Below, one piece after another: positions 1 through 9,800 of a DNA stretch of 64,000 nucleotides. The stretch is from JAAYDI01 sp052034005 (GTDB lineage: Bacteria; Planctomycetota; Planctomycetia; Pirellulales; Pirellulaceae). Each line of letters starts with the position of its first letter. Positions within the stretch are counted from its first letter, which is position 1. The stretch spans positions 186,001 through 250,000 of the forward strand of contig JBPOJB010000009.1 of NCBI GenBank assembly GCA_052034005.1, in the 5' to 3' direction. A program made the position numbers and the translations under genes. The notes beneath the pieces are model-generated. The model had not been told where the DNA came from. It saw only the letters and a list, made by a program, of their open reading frames with translations, and ran no database searches.

Positions 1-241
1 CCAGCGCGCGTGTGGCCCGGACGGCATCCAGCGCAGCGGGTCCCACACCGTCGCGCCACGCCGTCTCCATGGCCGCCGCGATCGCCACGGCGCTGATCGT
101 CAGATCCACGTAGGTCATGTCGTCGAAGTCCGCGCCGCGGTGGACGTTGCCGGGCTTGGGCGCGGTCGCCTCCAGCACGCATGCGAGGCTGGCACACTGG
201 CCGACCGACAGGCGGGTGCCTGTACACGGGCGCTCGGACAT
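1..241 (-). CDS. CitG-family triphosphoribosyl-dephospho-CoA synthase homologue (partial, 3' end outside window)
   Basis: Only the first 80 codons are present; the frame runs off the left edge of the window. The N-terminal region contains EATAPKPGNVHRGADF followed by DMTYVDLTISAVAIA, which matches the conserved start of the triphosphoribosyl-dephospho-CoA synthase (CitG/MdcB) family. CitG itself makes the prosthetic-group precursor of citrate lyase, but stand-alone homologues also occur in methanogenic archaea and in H4MPT-using bacteria, where their role is not settled. The ATG lies one base after the oleB stop, so the two genes are very probably co-transcribed. Given mch and an ATP-grasp ligase 20 kb away, a cofactor role linked to H4MPT is a plausible inference, not a demonstrated one. 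Confidence 0.75.
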   Translation of the reverse strand, partial: MSERPCTGTRLSVGQCASLACVLEATAPKPGNVHRGADFDDMTYVDLTISAVAIAAAMETAWRDGVGPAALDAVRATRAL

Positions 242-242
242 C

Positions 243-1145
243 TCAACCCAACCGCTCCAGGAACTGCTCCAGCTTCGCGATCACCTGCTCCGGCGCATCT
301 TCCACGACATAGTGGGCGGCGTCCTCCAGGCGGTGGACTTCCGCGTGGGGGAAGATCCGCCGCAGCCGTTCCAGGCACTCCGGGCGAAAGCACCAGTCGC
401 GCATGCCCCAGATCAGCTGGCAGGGCCGGTCCAGGCCGCTGAGCTCCCGCTCCAGCTCCTGGAGTACGCCCCAGGTCGGATGGTTCGGCGAGCTGGGGAT
501 GTCCTGGACGAACCGGTCGATGCCCACCCGGTGCGCCCAGCTATCGTACGGGGCGAGCAGGCCCGCCCGGACGTCACGCGTCATGCGATCGCGTTTCGCC
601 ACCGCCATCCGCAACGCCCCACGCGCAAACAGGTTCAAGCGCCGGATGCACCAGGTGCCCAGCACGGGGATGCGGCTCAAGCGGATCCGCCACGGGATGA
701 ACGGCGGCGGAAAGGCCCCGGTGTTGAGCAGCACGAAGGCCCGAAACCGCGCGGGACGCGCCAGGGCGGCGCCCAACCCGATCGGCCCGCCCCAATCGTG
801 AGCCACCAACGTCGTCTCCCGCAGGTCGAGCCGGTCCAGGAGCGCCACCAGGTTCACGATGTGATGGGACAACGAGTAGTGGGCAGGATCCTGGGGCTTG
901 TCGCTCAATCCGCACCCGATGTGATCGACGGCCACCACGCGATGCCCCGTGCGGAAATGCTCGATCAGCCTCCGCCAATAGAACGACCAGGTCGGGTTGC
1001 CGTGTACCATCAGCAACGGGCGACCCGCCCCTTCATCCAGGTAGTGCAGCCGCTGGCCTCCCAACCAGAGGAAATGGGAAGCGAACGGGTAGAGCGCACG
1101 CCACGAAGGAAGATGCTCGGCCATGTGCAGAGTATATCGCACCAT
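243..1145 (-). CDS. oleB: alpha/beta hydrolase of the haloalkane dehalogenase-like family, probable OleB
   Basis: The 300-residue protein has the alpha/beta-hydrolase layout of haloalkane dehalogenases: HGNPTWSFYWRRLI oxyanion region near 49-62, nucleophile Asp117 in VAHDWGGPIG, and a C-terminal catalytic His278 in EDAAHYVVED. An Asp nucleophile rather than Ser separates it from ordinary esterases. OleB belongs to this family and decarboxylates beta-lactones to cis-olefins in head-to-head hydrocarbon synthesis. OleC- and OleD-like genes lie at 21782 and 24712, which supports the OleB reading. It sits 24 bp after a metallohydrolase stop and 1 bp before a CitG-like gene. An internal ATG at 1124 (MAEHLPSWR) could be the true start. 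A general dehalogenase-like hydrolase remains possible. Confidence 0.75.
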   Translation of the reverse strand: MVRYTLHMAEHLPSWRALYPFASHFLWLGGQRLHYLDEGAGRPLLMVHGNPTWSFYWRRLIEHFRTGHRVVAVDHIGCGLSDKPQDPAHYSLSHHIVNLVALLDRLDLRETTLVAHDWGGPIGLGAALARPARFRAFVLLNTGAFPPPFIPWRIRLSRIPVLGTWCIRRLNLFARGALRMAVAKRDRMTRDVRAGLLAPYDSWAHRVGIDRFVQDIPSSPNHPTWGVLQELERELSGLDRPCQLIWGMRDWCFRPECLERLRRIFPHAEVHRLEDAAHYVVEDAPEQVIAKLEQFLERLG

Positions 1146-1169
1146 CTCCCGTGCGCATACAGTCGCCCT

Positions 1170-2714
1170 TCAGTCGACGTTGGCTTGAGCCAGCTTCTGC
1201 GCCCAGAATGCGCGAGCCCTGTCCAGGTAGGCCATGACCTGAGCTCTCTGTTGGGCGTCCTCCAGTGGGAGGCTCGTGATCCGCGCATCCATCCAATCCA
1301 GGAAGAACTGAGCCGACTTCCGGCTGATCCGCGGCTGCTCGCCCAGCTCGACGTAGTAGGGGCCCGTCGACGCGAACCGGAACGTCTGCGCATTGGCCGC
1401 CACCGCCCGGATCAGCAGCCAACCGCTCGTGTCGAACGACACGGGTGGCAACTCTCCCCGACGCTGGCGGTAGTCGGCCAGCCGCACCTCCTGCACGACT
1501 CGGCCGTTCTGGATGACCTCCAGGTACTCGATGCGGTCCCGGACGGCCAGGTTCAACGCCACCTGCAACTCGACCACCTGCCCGGCTGCGGCGCGGAACA
1601 CATGCCCCGGCAGCTGGCCGTTCACGCGCGGACGCAACAGCGGCCCGTTGGTGACCACGACCCGCCCGGCGCGCAGACCCTCCCACCATCCCTCGTAGGT
1701 CAGCGTGTCCCCGCAATGCACGTACACGCGGTTGTACCCCACGGGGTTGTCCAGCACCCCGGACGCACTGCCGGCCGACGGCGGGATCCGCAGGCCGCAG
1801 TTGAGCAGGTGGTAATAGATGTCCTGGGACCAGTAACCGGTGCCCAGCGGCGCGCGATAGATCGACTCGTCACGCGCCTTGCCCCAAGCTTCGTGGGCCG
1901 TCATCTTGTCGCGCTGCATGTGGTTGTGCGCCAGTCCGATGGAATCGGCCAGGCCCAGCGCCACCCAGACCGGCATATCCCACCAGAACGGCTTCTCGAC
2001 GTCCAGATGCGCGCCCGGCTGCTGACGCGCCAGTTCGGCGAACTGGCTCATCGGAGGGAACTCACGCTGCGTGCGCGCCACCAGCGCCAACGGGTGCGTG
2101 AGATTGAAGTACATGAGCGCGCCGCCGCCACGCTCGTCCTCGCCCGCCAACAGGTGATAGTACCGGTCGCCGTCGAACTGAATGATTGCCGGGTCCGGTT
2201 GCGGCCGGCCTTTCCAGACATCCCGATCGTTCCACCAAGTGATCACCGGCGCCATATGCAGATCCGCCGCCTGCATCAACAGCGCAATGTCGTCCGGCGG
2301 CCGGTGGATGTGCAGATCGCCAGACCACCAGCCCTCCTTCTTCATGTCGACAAACCGCTCCAGGGACACTTCCGTACTGTCCACCGCGCCCGGCTCGATC
2401 TGGAACTCGCCCGACCGGACCCGGTACTCGGGGCCCCGCTCGAGCTCGAACGTGTACGGGCCGGGCGCGAGTTCCAGCTGGACGCTCCCCGGGAACGCGA
2501 AATGGTCGTACCAGAAAGGCTGACCCTGCGCTTTGACCGCCTTGCCCCGCGCGTCGCGCAGAAACAGGTTCGCCGCGATCGGCAGCCCGGTCTCCGCATC
2601 GATCACGGAGATCGTGAATCGGCCCTTCCGCGCCGCGGCGCCCGGCTCAGCGGCCGGCAGGCCGGCTACCGGCAGCCCCGACACGGCGATCAGTGTGCCC
2701 GCAACCCACCACAT
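1170..2714 (-). CDS. secreted CehA/McbA-type PHP-fold metallohydrolase
   Basis: A 514-residue protein with a cleavable signal peptide (about residues 1-22). After a carboxypeptidase-regulatory-like beta region (VIDAETGLPIAANL, 38-50) comes GDLHIHR (132-138), the metal-binding start of a PHP-type phosphoesterase domain as in CehA/McbA. Such large exported proteins are common in planctomycetes; the substrate is unknown and the family name should not be read as carbaryl hydrolysis. The start at 2714 is chosen because GGGAGGGAGGG lies directly upstream and because the frame upstream is antisense to a real dnaJ gene. It reads in the same direction as oleB, 24 bp away. Confidence 0.8.
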   Translation of the reverse strand: MWWVAGTLIAVSGLPVAGLPAAEPGAAARKGRFTISVIDAETGLPIAANLFLRDARGKAVKAQGQPFWYDHFAFPGSVQLELAPGPYTFELERGPEYRVRSGEFQIEPGAVDSTEVSLERFVDMKKEGWWSGDLHIHRPPDDIALLMQAADLHMAPVITWWNDRDVWKGRPQPDPAIIQFDGDRYYHLLAGEDERGGGALMYFNLTHPLALVARTQREFPPMSQFAELARQQPGAHLDVEKPFWWDMPVWVALGLADSIGLAHNHMQRDKMTAHEAWGKARDESIYRAPLGTGYWSQDIYYHLLNCGLRIPPSAGSASGVLDNPVGYNRVYVHCGDTLTYEGWWEGLRAGRVVVTNGPLLRPRVNGQLPGHVFRAAAGQVVELQVALNLAVRDRIEYLEVIQNGRVVQEVRLADYRQRRGELPPVSFDTSGWLLIRAVAANAQTFRFASTGPYYVELGEQPRISRKSAQFFLDWMDARITSLPLEDAQQRAQVMAYLDRARAFWAQKLAQANVD

Positions 2715-2858
2715 GTGTTCCCTCCCTCCCACGGCTGTAGGCCCTCGCCGACGGCCCACCCGACGCTCCGCCGTGGGGGCCCGGCTGGACGACGCGGCGC
2801 ACCGCGATCCGATCGCCGATCGCCTTCCGCTTGATGGGCGTTTGGTCCGACGAATACA

Positions 2859-3812
2859 ATGATCACCATGGAAGAAGACTATTACAAGATCTTGGGCGTC
2901 AAACGTGACGCGTCTCAGAAGGAGATCCAGCGGGCGTATCGCGGCCTGGCCCGCAGACTCCATCCCGACATGAATCCGGACGACAAGCGGGCCAAGGAGA
3001 AGTTTCAACGCGTCCAGCAAGCGTACGACGTGTTGAGCGACCCGGAGAAACGCGAACTGTACGACCGCTATGGGAGCTCGTTCCAGTCGGCCGGCGCCGG
3101 GGGTGGGCCGCGGTACTCGTATCAGCAGTACCCTGGGGGGGGCGGGGGCTCGTTTGAGGAGTTCGACTTCAGCCAGCTCTTCGGCGGACGCGGCTCGGAA
3201 GGCTTTGCGGACATCTTCCGGCAGTTCAGCGGCGGGCGCGCGCAGGGACGCCGGGCCGCGCCGACACCGGGCCGCGATCTGCAGCACGAGCTGGAGATTC
3301 CGTTCCAGCTGTCGATCACCGGTGGGGAAGCCGCGCTGCGCGTGCGACGACCCAGCGGCAAGACGGAGACCATCACGGTCAAGATCCCGGCCGGGATCCA
3401 GGAGGGGAAACGGATCCGTCTGCGCGGCCAGGGCGAGCCGGGCGCGACAGGCGGTCGAGCCGGCGATCTGCTCATCACGGTGCGCGTCGCGCCGCATCCG
3501 TGGTTTCGTCGCCGCGACAACGACCTGGAAGCGGTGGTGCCGGTCACGCTGGCCGAGGCGGCTCTGGGCGCGAAGATCGACATCCCCACGCCGCAGGGCA
3601 CGATTACGCTTGCTGTGCCGCCCGGCACGTCGTGCGGACGACGCCTGAGGATCAAGGGGCTGGGAGTCGCCACCGGCAAGGGAACACCGGGCGACCTGTA
3701 TATCGAAGTGCGCATCGTGCTGCCTCGAGAGATTGATGAAGAGACGGCTCGGCAGATCCGAGCCATCGACGCGCGTTATCCGATCAACCCGCGAGCCGAT
3801 TTGCAATGGTAG
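2859..3812 (+). CDS. DnaJ/CbpA-type co-chaperone without zinc finger
   Basis: The 317-residue protein begins with a J domain (about 6-69) carrying the essential HPD at 35-37, which stimulates the ATPase of DnaK. A Gly/Phe-rich linker (about 75-135) follows, then the two-barrel DnaJ C-terminal substrate-binding region (about 145-300). There is no four-fold CxxCxGxG zinc module, so it is CbpA-like rather than canonical DnaJ. Start codons at 2859 or 2868 are both possible; neither has a clear ribosome site. Its stop overlaps the start of the next small membrane-protein gene, making it the first gene of an operon with rnpA and yidD. Confidence 0.9.
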   Translation: MITMEEDYYKILGVKRDASQKEIQRAYRGLARRLHPDMNPDDKRAKEKFQRVQQAYDVLSDPEKRELYDRYGSSFQSAGAGGGPRYSYQQYPGGGGGSFEEFDFSQLFGGRGSEGFADIFRQFSGGRAQGRRAAPTPGRDLQHELEIPFQLSITGGEAALRVRRPSGKTETITVKIPAGIQEGKRIRLRGQGEPGATGGRAGDLLITVRVAPHPWFRRRDNDLEAVVPVTLAEAALGAKIDIPTPQGTITLAVPPGTSCGRRLRIKGLGVATGKGTPGDLYIEVRIVLPREIDEETARQIRAIDARYPINPRADLQW

Positions 3813-4114
3813 CCACGTGCTTCTGGTGGGCTGTAGCCACGTTGGTACAGGTGCTGGGCCAATCGTCGGACAGTCGATTCAGCCGCCTGCCGCCCAAGGC
3901 GCAATTCCGGCTTGTAGGCGGCTTGCTGCTGGTGGCGATCGGCGGCATCGCGCTGGTCACATTGACCTGGCTTGCCCTGCACATTGGCCGCCGCAACCTG
4001 CGCCGTCTGGAGAACAGCGACCCTCCGCGCTGGTCCCCGGTGCACGCGGATGACTGGGCGCGCAAGCCGTTGGCCGACAAACCGTCGGCGCGGCCGGACG
4101 CCGACGATCCATGA
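3806..4114 (+). CDS. small single-pass membrane protein
   Basis: A 102-residue protein of unknown family. One clear hydrophobic segment (about 34-58, LVGGLLLVAIGGIALVTLTW) is followed by a basic, polar tail (IGRRNLRRLE) that would lie in the cytoplasm by the positive-inside rule. The ATG overlaps the dnaJ stop by seven bases and the stop lies 12 bp before rnpA, so translation coupling inside the dnaJ-rnpA-yidD operon is likely. Coding is supported by this position and by a long frame with no competing gene; no function can be given. Confidence 0.65.
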   Translation: MVATCFWWAVATLVQVLGQSSDSRFSRLPPKAQFRLVGGLLLVAIGGIALVTLTWLALHIGRRNLRRLENSDPPRWSPVHADDWARKPLADKPSARPDADDP

Positions 4115-4126
4115 ACGGGCGGGCCG

Positions 4127-4495
4127 ATGACGGGAAACCTCCACGCGTATCGGAGAGTTGATCGCATCCGTCGCCGGGCGGATTATGATCGCGTGTATCA
4201 GTCACGTTGTTATGCGGCCGATCAGACGCTGGTGGTCCAGGCGTGCGCTAACGGCCTGCCGCGCACGCGACTCGGGCTGTCCATCTCGCGCCGTGTCGGC
4301 CACGCCGTACTGCGCAATCGCTGGAAACGCCTGGTTCGCGAGGTGTTCCGGCAGCTCCGGTCCGAGTTGCCCAGCGGCCTGGATCTGGTCGTTCGGCCGC
4401 GCCGCGGCGCCGAACCGTCGTTTGCCAAGATCTGCCAGTCGCTCCCTCGCCTCGCCCGACGGCTGGCACGTCAACTGGAGAATGCACGCCCATGA
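4127..4495 (+). CDS. rnpA: ribonuclease P protein component
   Basis: The 122-residue basic protein has the RnpA fold signature: RLGLSISRRVGHAVLRN followed by the RNR box (RNRWKRLVREVFR, 63-75), which binds the RNase P RNA in 5' maturation of tRNAs. Length fits the family. It overlaps yidD by four bases (ATGA). The usual upstream neighbour rpmH is absent, as is yidC downstream; here rnpA follows a DnaJ gene and a small membrane protein instead. Confidence 0.93.
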   Translation: MTGNLHAYRRVDRIRRRADYDRVYQSRCYAADQTLVVQACANGLPRTRLGLSISRRVGHAVLRNRWKRLVREVFRQLRSELPSGLDLVVRPRRGAEPSFAKICQSLPRLARRLARQLENARP

Positions 4496-4731
4496 AGCGG
4501 CTACAGCGCGCAACTGCCGCGGGACTCACGCGAACGCTCATCTTCCTCGTTCGTGCCTACCAGGTCGTGTTGAGCCCTTTGCTGGGTGGGAGTTGCCGCT
4601 TCCAGCCGTCGTGCAGCGCATATTTCCTCGAGGCCGTCCAGAAATATGGTCCTTACCGGGGCACCTGGCGGGGCATTCGCCGCATCATGCGCTGTCACCC
4701 GTTCCATGCGGGCGGATACGATCCGCCGTGA
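4492..4731 (+). CDS. yidD: membrane protein insertion efficiency factor YidD
   Basis: The 79-residue protein carries the YidD hallmark GGSCRFQPSCSAYFLEAV with three cysteines, then KYGPYRGTWRGIRRIMRCHPFHAGGYDPP-like ending typical of the family. YidD is a small peripheral inner-membrane protein that helps YidC-dependent insertion. The start overlaps rnpA by four bases, the most conserved genomic pairing for this gene. yidC is not next to it in this window. Confidence 0.93.
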   Translation: MKRLQRATAAGLTRTLIFLVRAYQVVLSPLLGGSCRFQPSCSAYFLEAVQKYGPYRGTWRGIRRIMRCHPFHAGGYDPP

Positions 4732-4768
4732 GCGCCGCGAGCGCCGCATGCTAGCACGCGAATCGACC

Positions 4769-4797
4769 TTGACCCCCCAGAAGGGAATAGCTATCGT
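4769..4797 (+). promoter_or_regulatory. candidate sigma-70-type promoter for the FlgI/HEAT lipoprotein gene
   Basis: TTGACC (4769-4774) and TATCGT (4792-4797) are separated by 17 bases, 120 bp upstream of the lipoprotein start and 40 bp after the yidD stop. A second -10-like TATACT occurs at 4813-4818 without a good -35. Based on sequence match only. Confidence 0.35.
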
Positions 4798-4918
4798 GCG
4801 ACCGCGAATTCCTATACTCACGGCCCGCGACCGGTGTGCCGACAGGGAGCGCCACGCGTTGGCGCACGGCAGCCGGTGAGTTGCCCAGGGGCGGGCCCAG
4901 CATGGAGCGACACCGGGC

Positions 4919-6760
4919 ATGACGCCACGACTGGTAACCACGGCATGGATGGTGGGGTTGATCCTGCTGGTCGGCTGCAACTCGCCGCTGATCTGTCCGC
5001 CGAGTCCGGAGTCGGAGAGTCTGGAGTATTGGGCGGGCGGGGACGGCGAGAACGAAGCGGGTGTGGAGTTGGTGGGTGACGGCACGGCGCCGTTGGGGCT
5101 GACGTGGCTCACCATTCAGAACGTGGGGCTCGTCACGAACCTGGCCGACACCGGGGGCGATTCCGGGCCGTCGTCGCACCGCAATGCGCTCATTGGCGAG
5201 ATGCAATCGAACGACGTGCGGAACCCGGAGAAAGTGCTGGAGTCGCCCAAAGTCTCGCTCGTGGTTGTGCGCTGCGTATTGCCGCCGGGCGTGGAAAAAG
5301 GCGACCCGTTGGACGTGGAGGTGGTGGTGCCTCCCAAGAGCAAGACGACCAGTCTGCGGCACGGGTACCTGTTGAAGAGTCGCCTGCGGGAGATGCGGTT
5401 GCTGGACAACGCGGTCCATTCGGGCCACGTGTCCGGTCTGGCGGAGGGGCCGGTCGTGGTCGACGCGATATTCAGCGGGACGGGCGACCCGGTATTGGAG
5501 ACGCGGGGGCGGATTCTCGGCGGCGGCCAATCGCAGATCTCGCGGCCGCTGGGGCTGGGGATCCGCGGCGATTCGACGGTCAAGCGCGCGGCGATGATCG
5601 GTGCGGCGATCAATTCGCGGTTCCACAGGTCGGACAGCCACGGCAAGAGCGGCGTCGCGAAGCCGAAGCGGGACAACTACATCGAGTTGGCGGTGCATCC
5701 GCGATACAAGTACAACATCGGGCGGTATCTGGCGGTGGTCCGGTCCATTGCGTTGCAGGAATCGCCGGGCGAGCGGGTGTTGCGGATCGAATCGTTGGAG
5801 CGTCGGCTGCTCGAGCCGACGACTGCCGAGCGTGCGGCGCTCCAGTTGGAAGCGATCGGGGAAGACGCTGCGCACGTGCTGGTCAAGGGGTTGGCTTCGT
5901 CCCAGCCGGAGGTCCGGTTCTATGCAGCCGAGGCGTTGGCCTATCTGGACCGGGAGGAGGCGGCCGAGCCGCTGGGCTGGGCGGCGGCCAACATCTCGGC
6001 CTTCCGTTGGCGTGCCTTGACCGCCCTGGCGGCGATGGATCACGTGGCGGCCTACGAAGCGCTCAACGACCTGCTGCATGTGGCCAGCGCGGAAACGCGT
6101 TACGGTGCGTTTCGCGCGCTACGGACACGCAATGCGGCGGATCCGTTGGTGCGCGGCGAGTCGCTGGGCGGCAAGTTCGCCTATCATGTGCTCGATTCCG
6201 ACGGCCCCCCGATGGTCCACATTGCGAAGGTGCAGCGTCCGGAGATCGTGGTGTTCGGTCAGGGTCAGAAGCTCGTGCCGCCCGCCTTCCTGTTCGCCGG
6301 CCGGGACATCATGATCAAGGGGACGGAGGACGGGCGTCTGCGGCTCGTGCGGTTCGGGGTCGCCGACCAGGAGGACCAGGAGGAGACGTGCGAGGCGGCG
6401 GTCGACCCGCTGATTCGCGCCATCGTGCGGCTGGGAGGCGGTTACGCCGAGGTGGTGCAAGCCTTGCACGAGGCGCGGCAGGGCGGTTATCTTGATGCCA
6501 AGGTCGTCGTCAACGCGTTGGCGCATCCCAATCGCACCTATCGCCGCGGCGAGGTGCCCGACAGGGCCGGTCCGGACGAGCCGGAGATCCACGTGGCCAA
6601 TCCGGTCACCGAACTGTATGCGGACCGCCTCGAATCGGACCGTGTGAAAGGCGATCCCGACACGCCCTACGAGCCGGAGGAGACTGACAAGGAACCGCAG
6701 GAGAAAGAGGGAGCAGGCAGCTCGTTCCTGGGTAGAGTGACGGATTGGTTCGCGCATTAA
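4919..6760 (+). CDS. lipoprotein with FlgI-like region and HEAT repeats
   Basis: A 613-residue protein with a lipoprotein signal ending in LILLVGC (lipid on Cys20). Residues about 60-190 resemble the flagellar P-ring protein FlgI: GLVTNLADTGGD recalls FlgI GLVVGLxGTGD, and LPPGVEKGDPLDVEVVV with SLRHGYLL recalls FlgI LPPFARPGQxIDVTV with SLRGGTLL. Residues about 280-400 look like HEAT repeats (AAHVLVKGLASSQPEVRFYAAEAL-type helices), and the tail is acidic. No other flagellar gene is nearby, so I infer an envelope scaffold that reuses a P-ring-like fold rather than a flagellar part. It precedes smc with a 43 bp gap. The start at 4919 gives the complete lipobox. Confidence 0.75.
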   Translation: MTPRLVTTAWMVGLILLVGCNSPLICPPSPESESLEYWAGGDGENEAGVELVGDGTAPLGLTWLTIQNVGLVTNLADTGGDSGPSSHRNALIGEMQSNDVRNPEKVLESPKVSLVVVRCVLPPGVEKGDPLDVEVVVPPKSKTTSLRHGYLLKSRLREMRLLDNAVHSGHVSGLAEGPVVVDAIFSGTGDPVLETRGRILGGGQSQISRPLGLGIRGDSTVKRAAMIGAAINSRFHRSDSHGKSGVAKPKRDNYIELAVHPRYKYNIGRYLAVVRSIALQESPGERVLRIESLERRLLEPTTAERAALQLEAIGEDAAHVLVKGLASSQPEVRFYAAEALAYLDREEAAEPLGWAAANISAFRWRALTALAAMDHVAAYEALNDLLHVASAETRYGAFRALRTRNAADPLVRGESLGGKFAYHVLDSDGPPMVHIAKVQRPEIVVFGQGQKLVPPAFLFAGRDIMIKGTEDGRLRLVRFGVADQEDQEETCEAAVDPLIRAIVRLGGGYAEVVQALHEARQGGYLDAKVVVNALAHPNRTYRRGEVPDRAGPDEPEIHVANPVTELYADRLESDRVKGDPDTPYEPEETDKEPQEKEGAGSSFLGRVTDWFAH

Positions 6761-6803
6761 CGACTCGTGCGGCGTTTACCGCGACCGCTTGGGCGGGCCT
6801 CTA

Positions 6804-9800
6804 ATGCTGAAAGCTTTGGAACTTGTCGGCTTCAAGAGCTTTGCGGACAAGACGCGATTCGAGTTCCCGGCCGGGATCACGGTCATCGTGGGGCCGAACG
6901 GGTCCGGCAAGTCGAATATCGTGGACGCCATCAAGTGGGTGCTGGGCGAACAAAGCGCCAAGAGCCTGCGCGGCAAGGACATGTCCGATGTCATCTTCAA
7001 GGGCAACGGGCAAGGGCACCGCCGGGTCATCAACACGGCGGAAGCGACGATCATTTTCGACAACGCGGACGGCCGCCTGCCCATCGATGCGCCCGAAGTC
7101 CATGTGACGCGCCGCGTGTACCGCAGCGGCGAGGGCGAATACCTGATCAACCGGCAGGCATGCCGGCTCAAGGATGTCCGCGATCTGTTCCGCGGCACGG
7201 GGGTGGGAACGGACGCGTACAGCCTGATCGAGCAGGGTAAGGTCGACCGGTTGCTGCAGGCGTCGCCCCGAGACCGCCGCGCGATCTTCGAGGAGGCGGC
7301 GGGGATCAGCCGGTTCAAGGCCAAGAAGGTAGAAGCGCAACGGCGTCTGGAGCGGGTCGAGCAGAACCTGCTGCGGCTCTCGGACATCGTGGAGGAGGTG
7401 GGGAACCGGCTGCGGAGCGTGCGGTCGCAGGCGGCCAAAGCTCAACGTTATCGCGAGTACAGCGACCGCCTGCAACAGCTGCGCACCCAGATCGCGCTGA
7501 CCGATTGGCGGGCGTTGACCGCGCGCCTGGAGGCGGCCCAGCAGGAATTGGACCGGCTCAACGACCGCATCGCCCGGTCCGCTGCCGAACTGGCGGCCGA
7601 CGAGGCCCGTCTGTTGGAGTGCGAGACCGCGATCGTGTCGGTGTCCGAGACGATCCGGGAGCGCGAGCATCGGGCGGCGCGGAACCGCGAGCAGATCCTG
7701 GCGCGGGAATCGACCGTGGAGCACCAGCGGCAGCACGTGGAGGATCTGGACGCGGAGTCCGCCCGCGGCCGGTCGCAACTGGCGCTCTTGACCGGCCGGG
7801 CGGAGGATGTGGCCTGCCGCCTCGCCCAGACGCGGGACCTGCTCGCGGCGGCGGAGACGGCCGACGCGGCCATCTTGAAGCGCCTGGCCGAACAGGACGA
7901 CGCGGTGGCCGGCATGCTGGCCCAGCTGCACGTCTGGCGCGGCGACGTGGAGCGGCAGCGGGCCGCGCATCTGGCGTGTGTCAAACGGGCCAGCCAATGC
8001 GCCAGTGAACTGGCGTTGGCCGACACGCAGCGTGAGGCGGCTGACGCCGCGCGCACCCGCTGTGACACACGCCTCGCGCAGCTCCGCGCGGACGCCGAGC
8101 AGCAGACGCTCCAACTGGACGCGGCGCGCCAGGCGGAAAGCGTCGTGGATGCGGAACGCGCCGCGCTGGCCGAATCGCTCGACGCCGCCCAGAGGGAGCT
8201 GGAGGAGTGCCAGCGGCTGCTATCCGGTCGCCGTGACGAGCTGGCCGTCCGGCGGGCGCGGCTGCAGGGCGTCCGCGAACGGGCCACCCTGCTCGACGAA
8301 CTCCAGCGGCGCAACGAGGGACTGACCGCCGGCGTCCAGCAGGTGCTGGCCCGCGCACAGCGTGACCCGGAAGGGCCGTTCCAGGCCGTGGCCGGCTTGG
8401 TGGCCGACATGATGGAGGTCCCCATGCGGTGGGCCGCGCTGGTCGACGCCGCGCTCGGGCCGGTCGCTCAGCACATCGTCTTGCGTGACGACGGCGTGCT
8501 GCAGGCGATGGCCCAGGGCACGTTCCGCCTGGCGGGCCGCGTGGGCTTCATCGCCTTGCCGGACGTTCGACCGGGCCCGGAAGGTCGGCAGCTCGACGGT
8601 CGCGAGGGCGTGCTGGGGCGGCTGGACCTGCTGGTTCAGCCGGCGCCCGAGATGCAGCCGCTCGTGCGACTGCTGCTGGGCCATGTGTGGGTGGTCGAGT
8701 TGCTTGAGCACGCACGACGCTTGGGGGCCGAGGCCCGCGGGGAACGGATCTGCTGGGTGACGCTGGCCGGGGAAGTCGTGCAGCCGGATGGAACGGTCGT
8801 CGCGGGCCCCAAGGACACGGGCGGCCTGATCTCGCGGCGCACGGAGCTGCGCGACCTGCGCCGCGAGGAGGCGGTGCTGGCCCAGCAGGTCGACGAGGGC
8901 GAGCAGGAGATCTTCCGGCTGCAGGAAAACGCGGATTCGCAGCAGGCGGCGCTGCGGCGACTGGCCGATCGCCACGCAGCCTGCAGCCAGGAGCTGGCGG
9001 ACCACCAGGTGGTCTGCCGCACGCTCGGCCGGCAGCTGGCCGAGTTGCACGAGGAGATCGAGCGGTTGAGCGCGGAGCGGGAGGCGGTGCACGCGCAGTG
9101 GGTGGCGCTGGCCGAGCGCCAGGCGAGCGCCCGGGGGCAGTTGGCGGATGCGGAGGCCCAACTGGCTCAGCTGGAGGCGGCCGCTCAACAGGACGAGTCG
9201 CGGATGGCGGCGGGAGAGCAGCAACTGCGGGAGCTGCAGCGGGCGGCTACCGCGACACGCGTCGAACGGGCCAGAAGCGAACAGCGTTTGGACGGCATGC
9301 GCCGGCAACTGGGGCAGTTCGAGGCGGACCAGCGGGAGCGGACCCGCGCCTTGGCGGACGCGCACCGGCAGCTGACCGACGCGGCCGCGCGCCGGCGGGC
9401 TGCGGTCCAGGCCGCGCTCGAGGCGACTTCCGAACTGGCCCAGCTCTATCTGGACAAGGACGCGCTGGCCGGCGACGTCGCGCGGCATGCCGAGTGCCAT
9501 CGCATGCTGCTCGCCCAGCGGGCTCAGCTCGGCGACCAGCTGAAGGCGCAGCAGCGCGACCTGGGGCGGCTGCGCGAACAGCTGCATCAGGGGGAGTTGG
9601 CGGCGGGCGAGATCCGGCACGATCGGACGACCCTCGCGGACCGCCTGCGCGAGGATTACGGGATCGAGATCGCCGCGCTGGCGGACGACGCGCGCGGAGA
9701 GGCGGCCGAGCAGTGGGAGGCGGCCGAGCAGGAGATCGCGACGCTGAAACGGAAAATCAGCAACATCGGCGCGGTGAACATGGAGGCGCTCCTGGAACTC

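Noticed and set aside
117..2834. A 905-codon open frame on the plus strand
   Set aside because: Antisense to oleB and the metallohydrolase; Arg/Pro/His-rich composition is the usual shadow of GC-rich coding DNA.
2715..3806. N-terminal extension of the metallohydrolase frame to 3806
   Set aside because: It runs antisense through the real dnaJ gene; the signal peptide and ribosome site at 2714 fix the start.
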